Source of the DNA: Micromonospora foliorum
Lineage (GTDB): Bacteria; Actinomycetota; Actinomycetes; Mycobacteriales; Micromonosporaceae
DNA length: 64,000 nt
Assembly: GCF_022229015.1 (NCBI RefSeq)
Contig: NZ_JAKKFF010000328.1
Span: 1 to 64,000 of the forward strand
Direction of reading: 5' to 3'
How positions within the stretch are numbered: the first letter of the stretch is position 1; every line of letters begins with the position of its first letter. Shown piece after piece: positions 55,169 to 63,120 of the stretch. The notes under the pieces were generated by a model. That model had not been told where the DNA came from, made no database searches, and saw only the letters and a list, made by a program, of their open reading frames with translations. The position numbers were made by a program, and so were the translations under genes.

Positions 55169-56403
55169 CGGGGATTCTCCATTCCCAGGAGCACGGGCAG
55201 CCAGGCGGGCGCGTTCATGGCGAACGTCCCCTGGGAGGTCAACTCGGCGTCGGGCACCGCGAGGCGCAGCCCCGGAAAGCGCCGGAACAGGGTGTCCAGA
55301 CCGATCTCCACCTCCAGCCGGGCCAGCGCGGCCCCGAGGCACCGATGGATGCCGTGGCCGAACGACAGGTGCCGCTTGTCGGCCCGGCCCGCGTCGAACC
55401 GGTCCGCCTCGGGTCCGTGCACCGCCGGGTCGCGGCCCGCCCCGGCGAAGTGCATCAGGATCGGTTCACCCTTGCCGATGCGTACGCCGGCGATCTCGAC
55501 GTCCTCGACCGCGAACCGGAACGGCAGGTGCGCGACCGGCGCGTCCACCCGCAGCGTCTCCTCGATGACATCGGCCCAGCCGGCGGCGCCCGAACGGACC
55601 CCGCGCAGTTGCTCCGGCGCGTTCAGCATCGCCCGGACGGCGTTGACCAGCAGGTTCATCGCGGGCTCCGTGCCGGTGTTGAGCAGCAGAAGCAGGGTGC
55701 TGACAATCTCGTCGTCGTCGAGCCGTGCGCCCTCGTCGCGGGCGGCGATCAGGTCGCTGGTCAGGTCGTCGGCGGGCTCCCGGCGCTTGCGGTCGATCAG
55801 GTCGTGCATCTGTGCCCGCAGCCGGGCGAAGGCGGCGGCGGCCTCCTGCGGCGTGATCTTCGCGCTGGCGGTGGCGTAGCCGCCGCCACCGCCGACGATG
55901 CCCACCCGCTCGGCGACCGGCAGACCGATCAACTCGCCGATCACGTGAGCCGCCAGCGGATGCCCGAACCCCGCCTTCAGGTCGACGATCTCCGTGGGCG
56001 GGTGCCTGGCGAGATCGTCGAGCAGGTCGACGACCAGCTGTTCGATCGCCGGCCGCATGGTCTGGACCCGACGCGGCGTGAACGCCGCGCGGATCAGCCG
56101 CCGCTGGCGGGCGTGATCGGGCCCGTCCGAGCTGGTCAGGTTCTCCATTCGGGCCCAGGCGATCAGCGGGAAGTCGGGCCCGATCTCGCCGTTGGCGTAC
56201 GCGATCCAGTGCTGGCGCGGATCCTTGGAGAACCGGTCGTCGGCGAGGATCTCCTTCGCCGCCTCGTAGCCGGTGACCGACCAGGCGGGCACCCCACCCG
56301 GCAGCATGATCCGGGCCACCGGCCCGTGCGCGCGGATGCGGGCCGACTCGGCGTGGATGTCGGTGCCACTCAGGTCGAGCCTGACGGGTGATCCGTTGTC
56401 CAT
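55156..56403 (-). CDS. Cytochrome P450
   Basis: A 415-residue soluble bacterial P450 with haem ligand C355 in FGHGIHRCLGAALARLE and ExxR in EETLRVDAPV. The I-helix reads NTGTEPAM instead of AGxETT, so the conserved oxygen-activating threonine is Pro. That is seen in some P450s with atypical chemistry or substrate-assisted proton delivery. ATG 56403 follows GAGGAG. It lies 21 nt downstream of the FkbM gene. A pathway oxygenase is likely (NcsB3 hydroxylates the polyketide acid in neocarzinostatin), but the operon position gives no direct substrate. Confidence 0.87.
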   Translation of the reverse strand: MDNGSPVRLDLSGTDIHAESARIRAHGPVARIMLPGGVPAWSVTGYEAAKEILADDRFSKDPRQHWIAYANGEIGPDFPLIAWARMENLTSSDGPDHARQRRLIRAAFTPRRVQTMRPAIEQLVVDLLDDLARHPPTEIVDLKAGFGHPLAAHVIGELIGLPVAERVGIVGGGGGYATASAKITPQEAAAAFARLRAQMHDLIDRKRREPADDLTSDLIAARDEGARLDDDEIVSTLLLLLNTGTEPAMNLLVNAVRAMLNAPEQLRGVRSGAAGWADVIEETLRVDAPVAHLPFRFAVEDVEIAGVRIGKGEPILMHFAGAGRDPAVHGPEADRFDAGRADKRHLSFGHGIHRCLGAALARLEVEIGLDTLFRRFPGLRLAVPDAELTSQGTFAMNAPAWLPVLLGMENPRWRE

Positions 56404-56424
56404 GCTGACTCCTCGACGGGTGTT

Positions 56425-57195
56425 TCAGACCGCGCGGACGGCGAAGGTCAGGTGCAGGTCGGTGTCGGCGAGGCGGCGCTCCTGGGTGTCGGTGACGTCG
56501 AAACCCCGCTGGCGCAGCAACGCCTCGATGTCCCCGAGGCGGCCGTCGATGTCGTGCACCTCGACCACCAGCTCGCCGATCTTCGCCCAGTCGTCGTCGG
56601 CGATGCCGGCGATCACGTCGGCCTCGGCCTTCTCGACGTCGATCTTCACGAGGTCCGCCCGTTCGGCGCCGGAGTCACGCAGCAGCCGGGAGAACGTCAT
56701 CGTCTCGCACTCCACGTACGACAGTTGGTGGCGGGACGTGGCCAGGTGCTCCGCGTCGCGTTCCGGGACACCGCCCTCGATGAGCAGTTTCCTGGCGAGG
56801 GCGGTCTCGCGGACCTGCTCGGTGTACAGCCCGGACTCCGCGGGGGCCTTCGGGTAGTAACCGAACCGGGCGTGCCCGTCCGTCGCGGTGATCGCGACGT
56901 TGCGGGCCAGCCCGTCCGGCACGTGCCGCGCGAAGTTCTCCTCCAGCGCGCGGTAGGTGTCCGGGCCGGGCTCGGCCGCCACGATGAACGCGCCCGGGTA
57001 GCGGGACTTGAAGAACATCGAGGCCAAGCCGATGTTGGCGCCGATGTCGAAGATGACACCGGGTGTCGGCCGAGCGCCACCGGGACGACGGTAGGACTCC
57101 TCGACGAAGATCTCGCGGTAGAGCAACGCCGCCTCGGCGGCATCGACCTGGGTGACATCCTGCCCGTTGGGCAGCCGACGCCGGATCAGGCCCAT
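56425..57195 (-). CDS. FkbM-family methyltransferase
   Basis: A 256-residue SAM methyltransferase of the FkbM family (GVIFDIGANIGLASMFFKSRYPGA; VAAEPGPDTYRALEENF; DLVKIDVEKAEADVIAGI). FkbM enzymes O-methylate natural products and glycans. ATG 57195 follows GAGGAGTTG and opens the three-gene minus-strand operon that continues with the P450 and reductase. Confidence 0.85.
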   Translation of the reverse strand: MGLIRRRLPNGQDVTQVDAAEAALLYREIFVEESYRRPGGARPTPGVIFDIGANIGLASMFFKSRYPGAFIVAAEPGPDTYRALEENFARHVPDGLARNVAITATDGHARFGYYPKAPAESGLYTEQVRETALARKLLIEGGVPERDAEHLATSRHQLSYVECETMTFSRLLRDSGAERADLVKIDVEKAEADVIAGIADDDWAKIGELVVEVHDIDGRLGDIEALLRQRGFDVTDTQERRLADTDLHLTFAVRAV

Positions 57196-57402
57196 ATCAA
57201 CTCCTCGCGCTGGTCGGGGACACCACCTGAGAATGGGTGCTGGTTACCGCTGCGGTCACCTTCCCGGTTGCGCAGGCTGCCCACGAAGCGTCAGGTGGTG
57301 GCCAGTCGGACCATGAAGTGGTTTGACCGCCATCAGGCATTGACACGTCCCGCTATCCATTCCATGGTCGATGGACTCGTCACTGCGTCGGAGGGTCACA
57401 GG

Positions 57403-58947
57403 ATGGTCGGCAACGAGCACAGGTACGTCATCGTCGGGGCGGGGCCCGCCGGGCTTCAACTGAGCTACTACCTGCAGCAGCACGGTGCCGATTACCTGAC
57501 GCTCGAAAGTGGTGACGAGCCGGGCGGGTTCTTCCGGCGGTTCCCCCGGCATCGCCGGCTCATCTCACTGAACAAGGTGCACACCGACAGCACCGACCCC
57601 GAGATCCGCCTGCGCTGGGACTGGAACTCCCTGCTCAACGACTCGCCGGATCTGCTGTTTCCGAACTTCAGCGAGGAGTACCTGCCCGCAGCCGACGACC
57701 TGGTGCGCTACCTCGCGGAGTTCCAACGGGTCCACCAGCTCAACGTCCGGTACGGCACGACGGTCGAGCGGATCACGCGGACGGGCGACGGTTTCACCGT
57801 GAGCACCGGTCAGGACGAGGTCCGGGCGCGCTGCCTGGTCGTCGCGACGGGCTGGGGCCAGCCGTTCGTGCCAGCCATCAAGGGCATCGAACATGCCATC
57901 GGGTACGAGGACATGGTCGTCGACCCCACGGCGTACGAGGACCAGCGGGTTCTGATCATCGGGAAGGGCAACTCGGCCTTCGAGACCGCGTCGGCCATCC
58001 TCGGCCGGGCCTCGATGGTGCACCTCGCCAGCCGGCAGCCCCTGCGGCTCGCGTGGAACACCAAACACCCCGGCGACGTCCGTGGCCAGTACGGCGCGAT
58101 CCTCGACAGCTACCAGTTCAAGACACTGCACTCGGTGCTCGACTGCACGATCGACGAGATCCGGCCCGTCGACGGGCGCTTCCAGGTGTCGATCACGTAC
58201 ACCCACGCCGAGGGTGAGACCGCCGTGCTCGACTACCACACGGTGTTGCGGTGCACCGGCTTCCGAATGGACACCACGGTGTTCGACGAGACGTCCCGTC
58301 CCGACATGGTGCGGGACGGCCGCATGCCCGGCCTACGCCCCGACTGGCAGTCGAGCAACATCGACGACCTCTACTTCGCCGGCACGATCGCCCAGGCCCG
58401 GGACGTCAAGCACGCGTCGTCGCCCTTCATCGACGGCTTCCGGTACAACCTCCGCACCCTGACACGGATCCTGCGGGAGCGCTACGACGACGTGCCGTTG
58501 TCGTACACGACGACGCCGGCGGACGCCGCGTCGCTGGCCAAGCTGATGCTCGACCGGGTGAACTGGTCCTCGGCGCTGTGGACGCAGTTCGAATACCTCT
58601 GCGACGTCCTCGTGCGCGACGACGCCACCGGCGACTTCCACCACTACGAGGACCTGCCCGAGGACTACGCCGTGGAGCGTTTCGCGTCCGCCACGCAGTG
58701 GTACACGCTCGCGCTACGGTGGGGCCGCGACGACTACGGTGACGTCTTCGCCATCGACCGGCACCCGACCCCCGACCGGGCGCGGGAGAGCGCCTTCATC
58801 CATCCGGTGATCCGGCGCTACCGAGGAGCGGAACTGCTCGCCGAGCAGCACCTGCTGGAGGATCTTCTGGCCGAGTGGCGACGCCCGGACCGGCACGTCG
58901 AGCCGTTGGTCGAGTTCCTGACCAGGGACCTCACCAGCGGATCATGA
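57403..58947 (+). CDS. FAD/NAD(P)H-dependent monooxygenase-like oxidoreductase
   Basis: A 514-residue two-dinucleotide-fold flavoprotein: FAD motif VIVGAGPAGLQLSYYL near residue 10, second Rossmann motif VLIIGKGNSAFETAS near residue 185, then YFAGTIAQARDVKHASSPFIDGFRYN. The layout fits flavin-containing monooxygenases and the FOXRED2-like group. ATG 57403 is spaced 7 nt from GGAGGG; the long open frame upstream is antisense to FkbM. Its 3' end overlaps the convergent nitroreductase gene by 17 nt. Whether it belongs to the cluster is unclear. Confidence 0.8.
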   Translation: MVGNEHRYVIVGAGPAGLQLSYYLQQHGADYLTLESGDEPGGFFRRFPRHRRLISLNKVHTDSTDPEIRLRWDWNSLLNDSPDLLFPNFSEEYLPAADDLVRYLAEFQRVHQLNVRYGTTVERITRTGDGFTVSTGQDEVRARCLVVATGWGQPFVPAIKGIEHAIGYEDMVVDPTAYEDQRVLIIGKGNSAFETASAILGRASMVHLASRQPLRLAWNTKHPGDVRGQYGAILDSYQFKTLHSVLDCTIDEIRPVDGRFQVSITYTHAEGETAVLDYHTVLRCTGFRMDTTVFDETSRPDMVRDGRMPGLRPDWQSSNIDDLYFAGTIAQARDVKHASSPFIDGFRYNLRTLTRILRERYDDVPLSYTTTPADAASLAKLMLDRVNWSSALWTQFEYLCDVLVRDDATGDFHHYEDLPEDYAVERFASATQWYTLALRWGRDDYGDVFAIDRHPTPDRARESAFIHPVIRRYRGAELLAEQHLLEDLLAEWRRPDRHVEPLVEFLTRDLTSGS

Positions 58948-59593
58948 CCTCGTCGAGGGGCTTGCGGGTCAGGTCGGGGACGTGAGCGTCCGGCGTGGGA
59001 TATCCGACCGGCATGACGACGTAGGGGCGCTCCTCCGGCGGCCGCTCACAGACCTCGTTGAGGAATCGCATCGGGCTGGGCGTGTGGGTCAGTGTGACCA
59101 GGCCGCAGTGGTGCAGAGCGGTGATCAGCAGACCGACGGCGATGCCCACGGACTCCTTGACGTAGTACGGCTTCGGGCTGTGTGGCCCCTGGTGTATCTC
59201 GAACACGACGATGACGGCCGGTGCGGTCTCCAGGAACGGCTTCCGCCAGTCGGTGCCGAGCCCGGCGATCGCATCCAGCCACTCCGGTGAGGCGCGGCGA
59301 TCGTAGAACGCCCGTTCCTCGGCCTCCGCGGCCTCGCGCAGCCGGCGCTTGCGGGCCGGGTCGGTCAGGACGACGAACCGCCACGGCTGGACATTGGCAC
59401 CACTGGGTGCGGTCGAAGCGGCCCGGATCGCGGCCTCGATCACCCCGTCGGGGACGGGGTCGGTGGCGAAGTCTCGCACGGAACGGCGCCGCGCCATCCG
59501 TTCCGCGAACGCCTCCGCCTCGCGCACCATGTCCGCCGGCCGCATCGGGGTGTGTTGGATCGGAACCCTGGATTGCAGGTCTGCCTCGGTCAC
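58931..59593 (-). CDS. Nitroreductase-fold flavoprotein, iodotyrosine-deiodinase-like
   Basis: A 220-residue FMN protein with RRRSVRDF and PSGANVQPWRFVVLTD. The lid region EERAFYDRR...TDWRKPF aligns with iodotyrosine deiodinase: E93, Y97 and K118 have the same spacing (4 and 21) as the E-Y-K triad that binds halotyrosine in the animal enzyme, and the C-terminus (LVTLTHTPSP; MPVGYPTPDAHVPDLTRKPLDEVM) also matches. Reductive dehalogenation of a halotyrosine or halophenol is predicted. GTG 59593 follows GGAGG by 6 nt; a longer frame to 59713 runs back through the terminator hairpin. Confidence 0.78.
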   Translation of the reverse strand: MTEADLQSRVPIQHTPMRPADMVREAEAFAERMARRRSVRDFATDPVPDGVIEAAIRAASTAPSGANVQPWRFVVLTDPARKRRLREAAEAEERAFYDRRASPEWLDAIAGLGTDWRKPFLETAPAVIVVFEIHQGPHSPKPYYVKESVGIAVGLLITALHHCGLVTLTHTPSPMRFLNEVCERPPEERPYVVMPVGYPTPDAHVPDLTRKPLDEVMIRW

Positions 59594-59618
59594 CTGTGGC
59601 CTCCACTGGTCAGGTGTG

Positions 59619-59656
59619 CCGGTTGCCGTGGCAGGGCAGACTGCCACGGCAACCGG
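59619..59656 (-). terminator. 16-bp perfect hairpin terminator
   Basis: CCGGTTGCCGTGGCAG and its complement with a 6-nt loop, between the GCS2-like gene and the nitroreductase gene on the minus strand. Confidence 0.82.
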
Positions 59657-59690
59657 TTCCCCCAGCATCTCCGAGGCCAGCGGTTTCTCG

Positions 59691-60842
59691 TTACGCCGTC
59701 GTGCTGTCTTCACGAGAAGGCACGTTCGGGGCGGTCCGGTTGGCGATCTCGTCGACCACGTCGGTCAGGCGGCCGCGCAGTGCCGCGGCGGCCCGCTGGC
59801 GGGTCGCTCCGTCGCCCTTGGTGGCGAGGTGTGTCAGCCAGTCCTCGACCCGCTCGCAGTCGCCCGCCTCGTGCAGCGCCGGTCGGGCGAGCTCGACCAG
59901 CCGACCGGCGAGCGCCGCGGCGGGTAGCAGTCGGCCGGTGAGGACGTCGACGCCGTGCCCGCCCATCCCGTCGCGGGCGGCGCGCCAGTACGCGAGCCGC
60001 ATCAGCTCGGGGACCAGTTCCGGTCCCTCGTCGCCCCGGTCGACGGCGTCACCGGCGACGACCACCAGCGCCCGCACCAGGGCGGCCAAGGCCGCGGACT
60101 CGGCGGCGGTGAGGGGCACGTCGGCCACCCTCACCTCGAGTGTCGGGTGGTTCGTCGACAGGCGGAGATCCCAGAAGATCGTGCCCCGGTCGACCAGTGC
60201 GCCCGCCTCGAGCAGCATGTCCACGTGGTCGTCGTACTGCTGGGCGGACCTCAGCAACGGAGGCGCGCCGGCCACCGGCCACCGGCCCCAGGTGACGCTG
60301 CGCCAACTCGCGTATCCGGTGTCGCGCTCGGACCAGTAGGGCGAGTTGGCCGTCAGGGCGAGAAACACCGGCAGGTGCTGGCGCAGGTGGTTGCCGATCA
60401 GCACGGCGCGGTCCCGGTCGGGCTCCTCCACGTGGACGTGGACGGCGCAGATCGCCAGCTCGTCGTGCAGCCCACGGAAGGTGGCGGTGCCGCGGTCCTG
60501 GCGCGGCCCTTCGGTGATGGGCGGCGGCACGGCACGGCCGAGCACCGGCGAACCGCTCGCGATCACCCGCAGACCCGCCGACAGCGCTGCGGCCTGGACG
60601 GCGGCCCGACCTTCGACGAGCTGCGCGCTCAGGGCGTCCAGGCTCCGGCACGGGTCGGTGCGGGTCTCGACCTGAAGCTTGGTGATCTCACCACCCACCC
60701 GGGTGCCGAGGGCCGGACGCGCGCGGTCGACGACCGTGGCCGCCTCCGGCACGACCTCACCCCGGTCGACGTCGACGACGAGGAACTCCTCCTCGACCCC
60801 GAGCAGGGGAATTTGCGATCCCGAGCGCTGTTCCGTAGTCAT
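59691..60842 (-). CDS. Carboxylate-amine ligase, GCS2/YbdK family
   Basis: A 383-residue member of the glutamate-cysteine ligase family 2 (LLGVEEEFLVVD at the N-terminus; VQVETRTDPCRSL region; AICAVHVHVEEPDRD; LRLSTNHPTLEVRVADVPL). These ATP-dependent enzymes form gamma-glutamyl amides; many YbdK members have only weak activity with cysteine. Actinobacteria use mycothiol, so a role other than glutathione is likely. It lies 48 nt downstream of an M20 peptidase gene. Confidence 0.83.
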   Translation of the reverse strand: MTTEQRSGSQIPLLGVEEEFLVVDVDRGEVVPEAATVVDRARPALGTRVGGEITKLQVETRTDPCRSLDALSAQLVEGRAAVQAAALSAGLRVIASGSPVLGRAVPPPITEGPRQDRGTATFRGLHDELAICAVHVHVEEPDRDRAVLIGNHLRQHLPVFLALTANSPYWSERDTGYASWRSVTWGRWPVAGAPPLLRSAQQYDDHVDMLLEAGALVDRGTIFWDLRLSTNHPTLEVRVADVPLTAAESAALAALVRALVVVAGDAVDRGDEGPELVPELMRLAYWRAARDGMGGHGVDVLTGRLLPAAALAGRLVELARPALHEAGDCERVEDWLTHLATKGDGATRQRAAAALRGRLTDVVDEIANRTAPNVPSREDSTTA

Positions 60843-60890
60843 GCCGACGCCGGCCCCTCGCTGCCGGTCGTTCGCCGGCGCTGAGCCAGA

Positions 60891-62054
60891 CTATGGGATG
60901 TCGTCGATGGGCCGCGGTCCGAAGCGCTCCATCGTGGACAACACGTCGACGAGTCCGGCCAGAAGCGCCGTACGCTCCGGCATTCGGTCGACACAGACGT
61001 ACTCGTCGGCGGCGTGTGCTCCCCCTCCGACCGCGCCCAGGCCGTCGAGGGTGGGCACGCCCAGCGCGGCGGTGAAGTTGCCGTCGGACGCGCCGGCGGC
61101 GTGCGCACCGACGACGTCCGGGATGCCAAGCTGGCGGGCGATCGACTGGGCCAGTTCCAGGAGCGGCCGCGCCAGCTCGGGCGACATCGGGTAGCGGTTG
61201 ATCCCGCCCTGCACGGCCAGCGTCGCCTCGGGCAGGAACGGCACCAGCCCGCGGATGGCGTGGTCCACGCGTTCGAGTTCGTCCCTGGTCCAGGCCCGGA
61301 CGTCGACGGCCAGGCTGGCGCGTTCGGGCACCGTGTTCGTCGTGGTGCCGGCGGAGAGCAGGGTCGGCGTGACCGAGGTGCCACCGCTGTCCGCCGCACC
61401 GAGCGCACCCAGCGTGAGGACCTGGTGGGCGACCTCGACCGTGGCGTTGACCCCGCGTCGTGGTTCGACGCCTGCGTGGGCGGCGCGACCCCGGACAGTG
61501 AGGCGGTACACCGAGCCGCCCTTCCTGGCCACCTTCACGTGCCCGTCCGGGGTGGCGGCCTCGCAGACGAGAACCGCACCCGAGCGCCGTGCCTCACGCT
61601 CGATCAGTGGCCGTGACGTGACGGACCCGGACTCCTCGTCGCAGGTGAGCAGCACGCCGACCGCCGAGGTGTCCTCGACCAGGCGCAGTGCCGTGAACAT
61701 CTGCACGATGCCGCCCTTCATGTCGCACACGCCCGGTCCGGTCGCGACGTCCTTGCGGACGGTGAAGGGCCGGGACCGGATCGTGCCGACCGGGAAGACC
61801 GTGTCGAAGTGGCCGAGGAGCAGCACCCGCTGGCTGGCGGCCGGCCACAGCAGGTGTGGCAGGCCGTCGATCACGACCCGCTCGGCCGGCCGGCCGAGCG
61901 CTTCCTCACCCCAGCGGACGAGCAGGTCGGCACAGGACTCGAGATGGGGCAGCGAGCCCGGTGCCGACTCGGACGCGACGAGCGTGCCCAGCCGGTCGAC
62001 CATGTCTGCCTTGAGCTGTGTCGCGGCGTCGAGCAGACGGCGTGGGTGGTCCAT
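60891..62054 (-). CDS. M20-family metallopeptidase (carboxypeptidase G2-like)
   Basis: A 387-residue dinuclear zinc peptidase. Metal and catalytic motifs are visible in order: GHFDTVFP, VCDMKGGIVQM, CDEESGS, a dimerisation domain with RAAHAGVEPRRGVNA, and GGAHAADEYV near the end. Relatives such as CPG2 release C-terminal glutamate or hydrolyse acyl-amino acids. ATG 62054; upstream of it is a 12-bp palindrome at 62083-62094. It probably forms an operon with the GCS2-like gene. Confidence 0.85.
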   Translation of the reverse strand: MDHPRRLLDAATQLKADMVDRLGTLVASESAPGSLPHLESCADLLVRWGEEALGRPAERVVIDGLPHLLWPAASQRVLLLGHFDTVFPVGTIRSRPFTVRKDVATGPGVCDMKGGIVQMFTALRLVEDTSAVGVLLTCDEESGSVTSRPLIEREARRSGAVLVCEAATPDGHVKVARKGGSVYRLTVRGRAAHAGVEPRRGVNATVEVAHQVLTLGALGAADSGGTSVTPTLLSAGTTTNTVPERASLAVDVRAWTRDELERVDHAIRGLVPFLPEATLAVQGGINRYPMSPELARPLLELAQSIARQLGIPDVVGAHAAGASDGNFTAALGVPTLDGLGAVGGGAHAADEYVCVDRMPERTALLAGLVDVLSTMERFGPRPIDDIP

Positions 62055-62146
62055 CGATCCCCTCCAACCTCACGGGTGACGGGCCTGGCCAGGCGTGTCC
62101 GTCGACCATCGCAGAGGGATCGGGGGGTGGTCACCCTTGTCTGTGC

Positions 62147-62731
62147 TCAGGCAGCCGGTTCATCTGCCGGCTGCACGATGGCCGATCCGTAGCCGAACTC
62201 GACGATCCGACGCGTGGACTCGGCGTAGGCGTCCTGCCCCTCGGGCGCGAAGGTGCCGAGCCCGTCGACGTACCGGTTGAACATGCAGAACGCGGCAGCG
62301 ATCAGGACGGTGTCGTGGATCTCCAGGTCGCTGGCGCCCTCCGCGCGGGCGTTGGCGACCAGCTCCGTGGTGACGTTGCGGCCGCTGATCTGTACCGCAC
62401 CGGCGATGCGCAGCAGCGCCCGCAGTTTGGCCGAGATCGGCGCGCTGTCGAGGTCGGCGCGCACCTGGTCGACGAGGGTCATGCCCTCGTCGAGCTGTGC
62501 CGCGGCGAACGCCGAGTGCGACGCGCAGCAGAAGGTGCAGTCGTTGCGCCCGGAGACGTACGCCGCGATCAGCTCGCGCTCGCCGGCCGGGAGCGAGTGA
62601 GGGGCGCGCAGCAGCACCTCGGCCAGCTCGTTGAGCGGCTTCGCCGTCTCCGGGCGGTACCGCATCGGACCGGATATGCCGGGGAACTGCTTCTCGTCGA
62701 TACCCAGATCGATGTGCGCCATAGTCGTCAT
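62147..62731 (-). CDS. AhpD/carboxymuconolactone-decarboxylase-like peroxidase
   Basis: A 194-residue helical protein with the CxxC-Ser-His catalytic motif CTFCCASHS and the following AAAQLDEG helix, the pattern of uncharacterised peroxidase-related AhpD-like enzymes. ATG 62731 (MTTMAHID) follows GAGAGG. It is a second member of this superfamily in the window, the first being at the left edge. Probably a thiol-dependent peroxidase unrelated to the cluster. Confidence 0.82.
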   Translation of the reverse strand: MTTMAHIDLGIDEKQFPGISGPMRYRPETAKPLNELAEVLLRAPHSLPAGERELIAAYVSGRNDCTFCCASHSAFAAAQLDEGMTLVDQVRADLDSAPISAKLRALLRIAGAVQISGRNVTTELVANARAEGASDLEIHDTVLIAAAFCMFNRYVDGLGTFAPEGQDAYAESTRRIVEFGYGSAIVQPADEPAA

Positions 62732-63120
62732 GCCTCTCAACCGTGAGTCGTGGACCGGTCGGGCGGCGCTCGTGCCGAACACGACTGCCGGCGCCCCGGG
62801 CGGCGCGGCCGCCGCCGCGTCGCGCCGCCACGATCTCATTCCGTCCGACGGGCGCGCTTATTCAATCGTGCTCTGTTCCGCCGAGCGTGCGTTCCCGGAT
62901 CCTCCACTCTCGCCACCGACAGTGGCGCCAGGCGACGACCGCCACGGCTGTCGACGAGCATCTCGTCGACCTTCGCCGGCGGGTAGACCACCACGCGCGC
63001 GCTGCCTGGCTCAGCCACGATGAGTACGCGGTCGCCAGCGGCGAGACTGAACCACTGCCGGCAGTCGAACGTGGCCGTCCTTCGTCACCTTTGCCTGTCA
63101 GCTGGGGTGACGGGTACGCG
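62732..63120. other. Intergenic region; possible small or decayed frame only
   Basis: A 389-nt gap. On the minus strand a frame from about 63,081 to 62,836 reads plausibly (FSLAAGDRVLIVAEPG, VVVYPPAKVDEML) but has only a GTG at 63,018 as a weak start, no clear ribosome site and no family match I recognise. It may be a 60-residue gene or a remnant. Confidence 0.3.
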
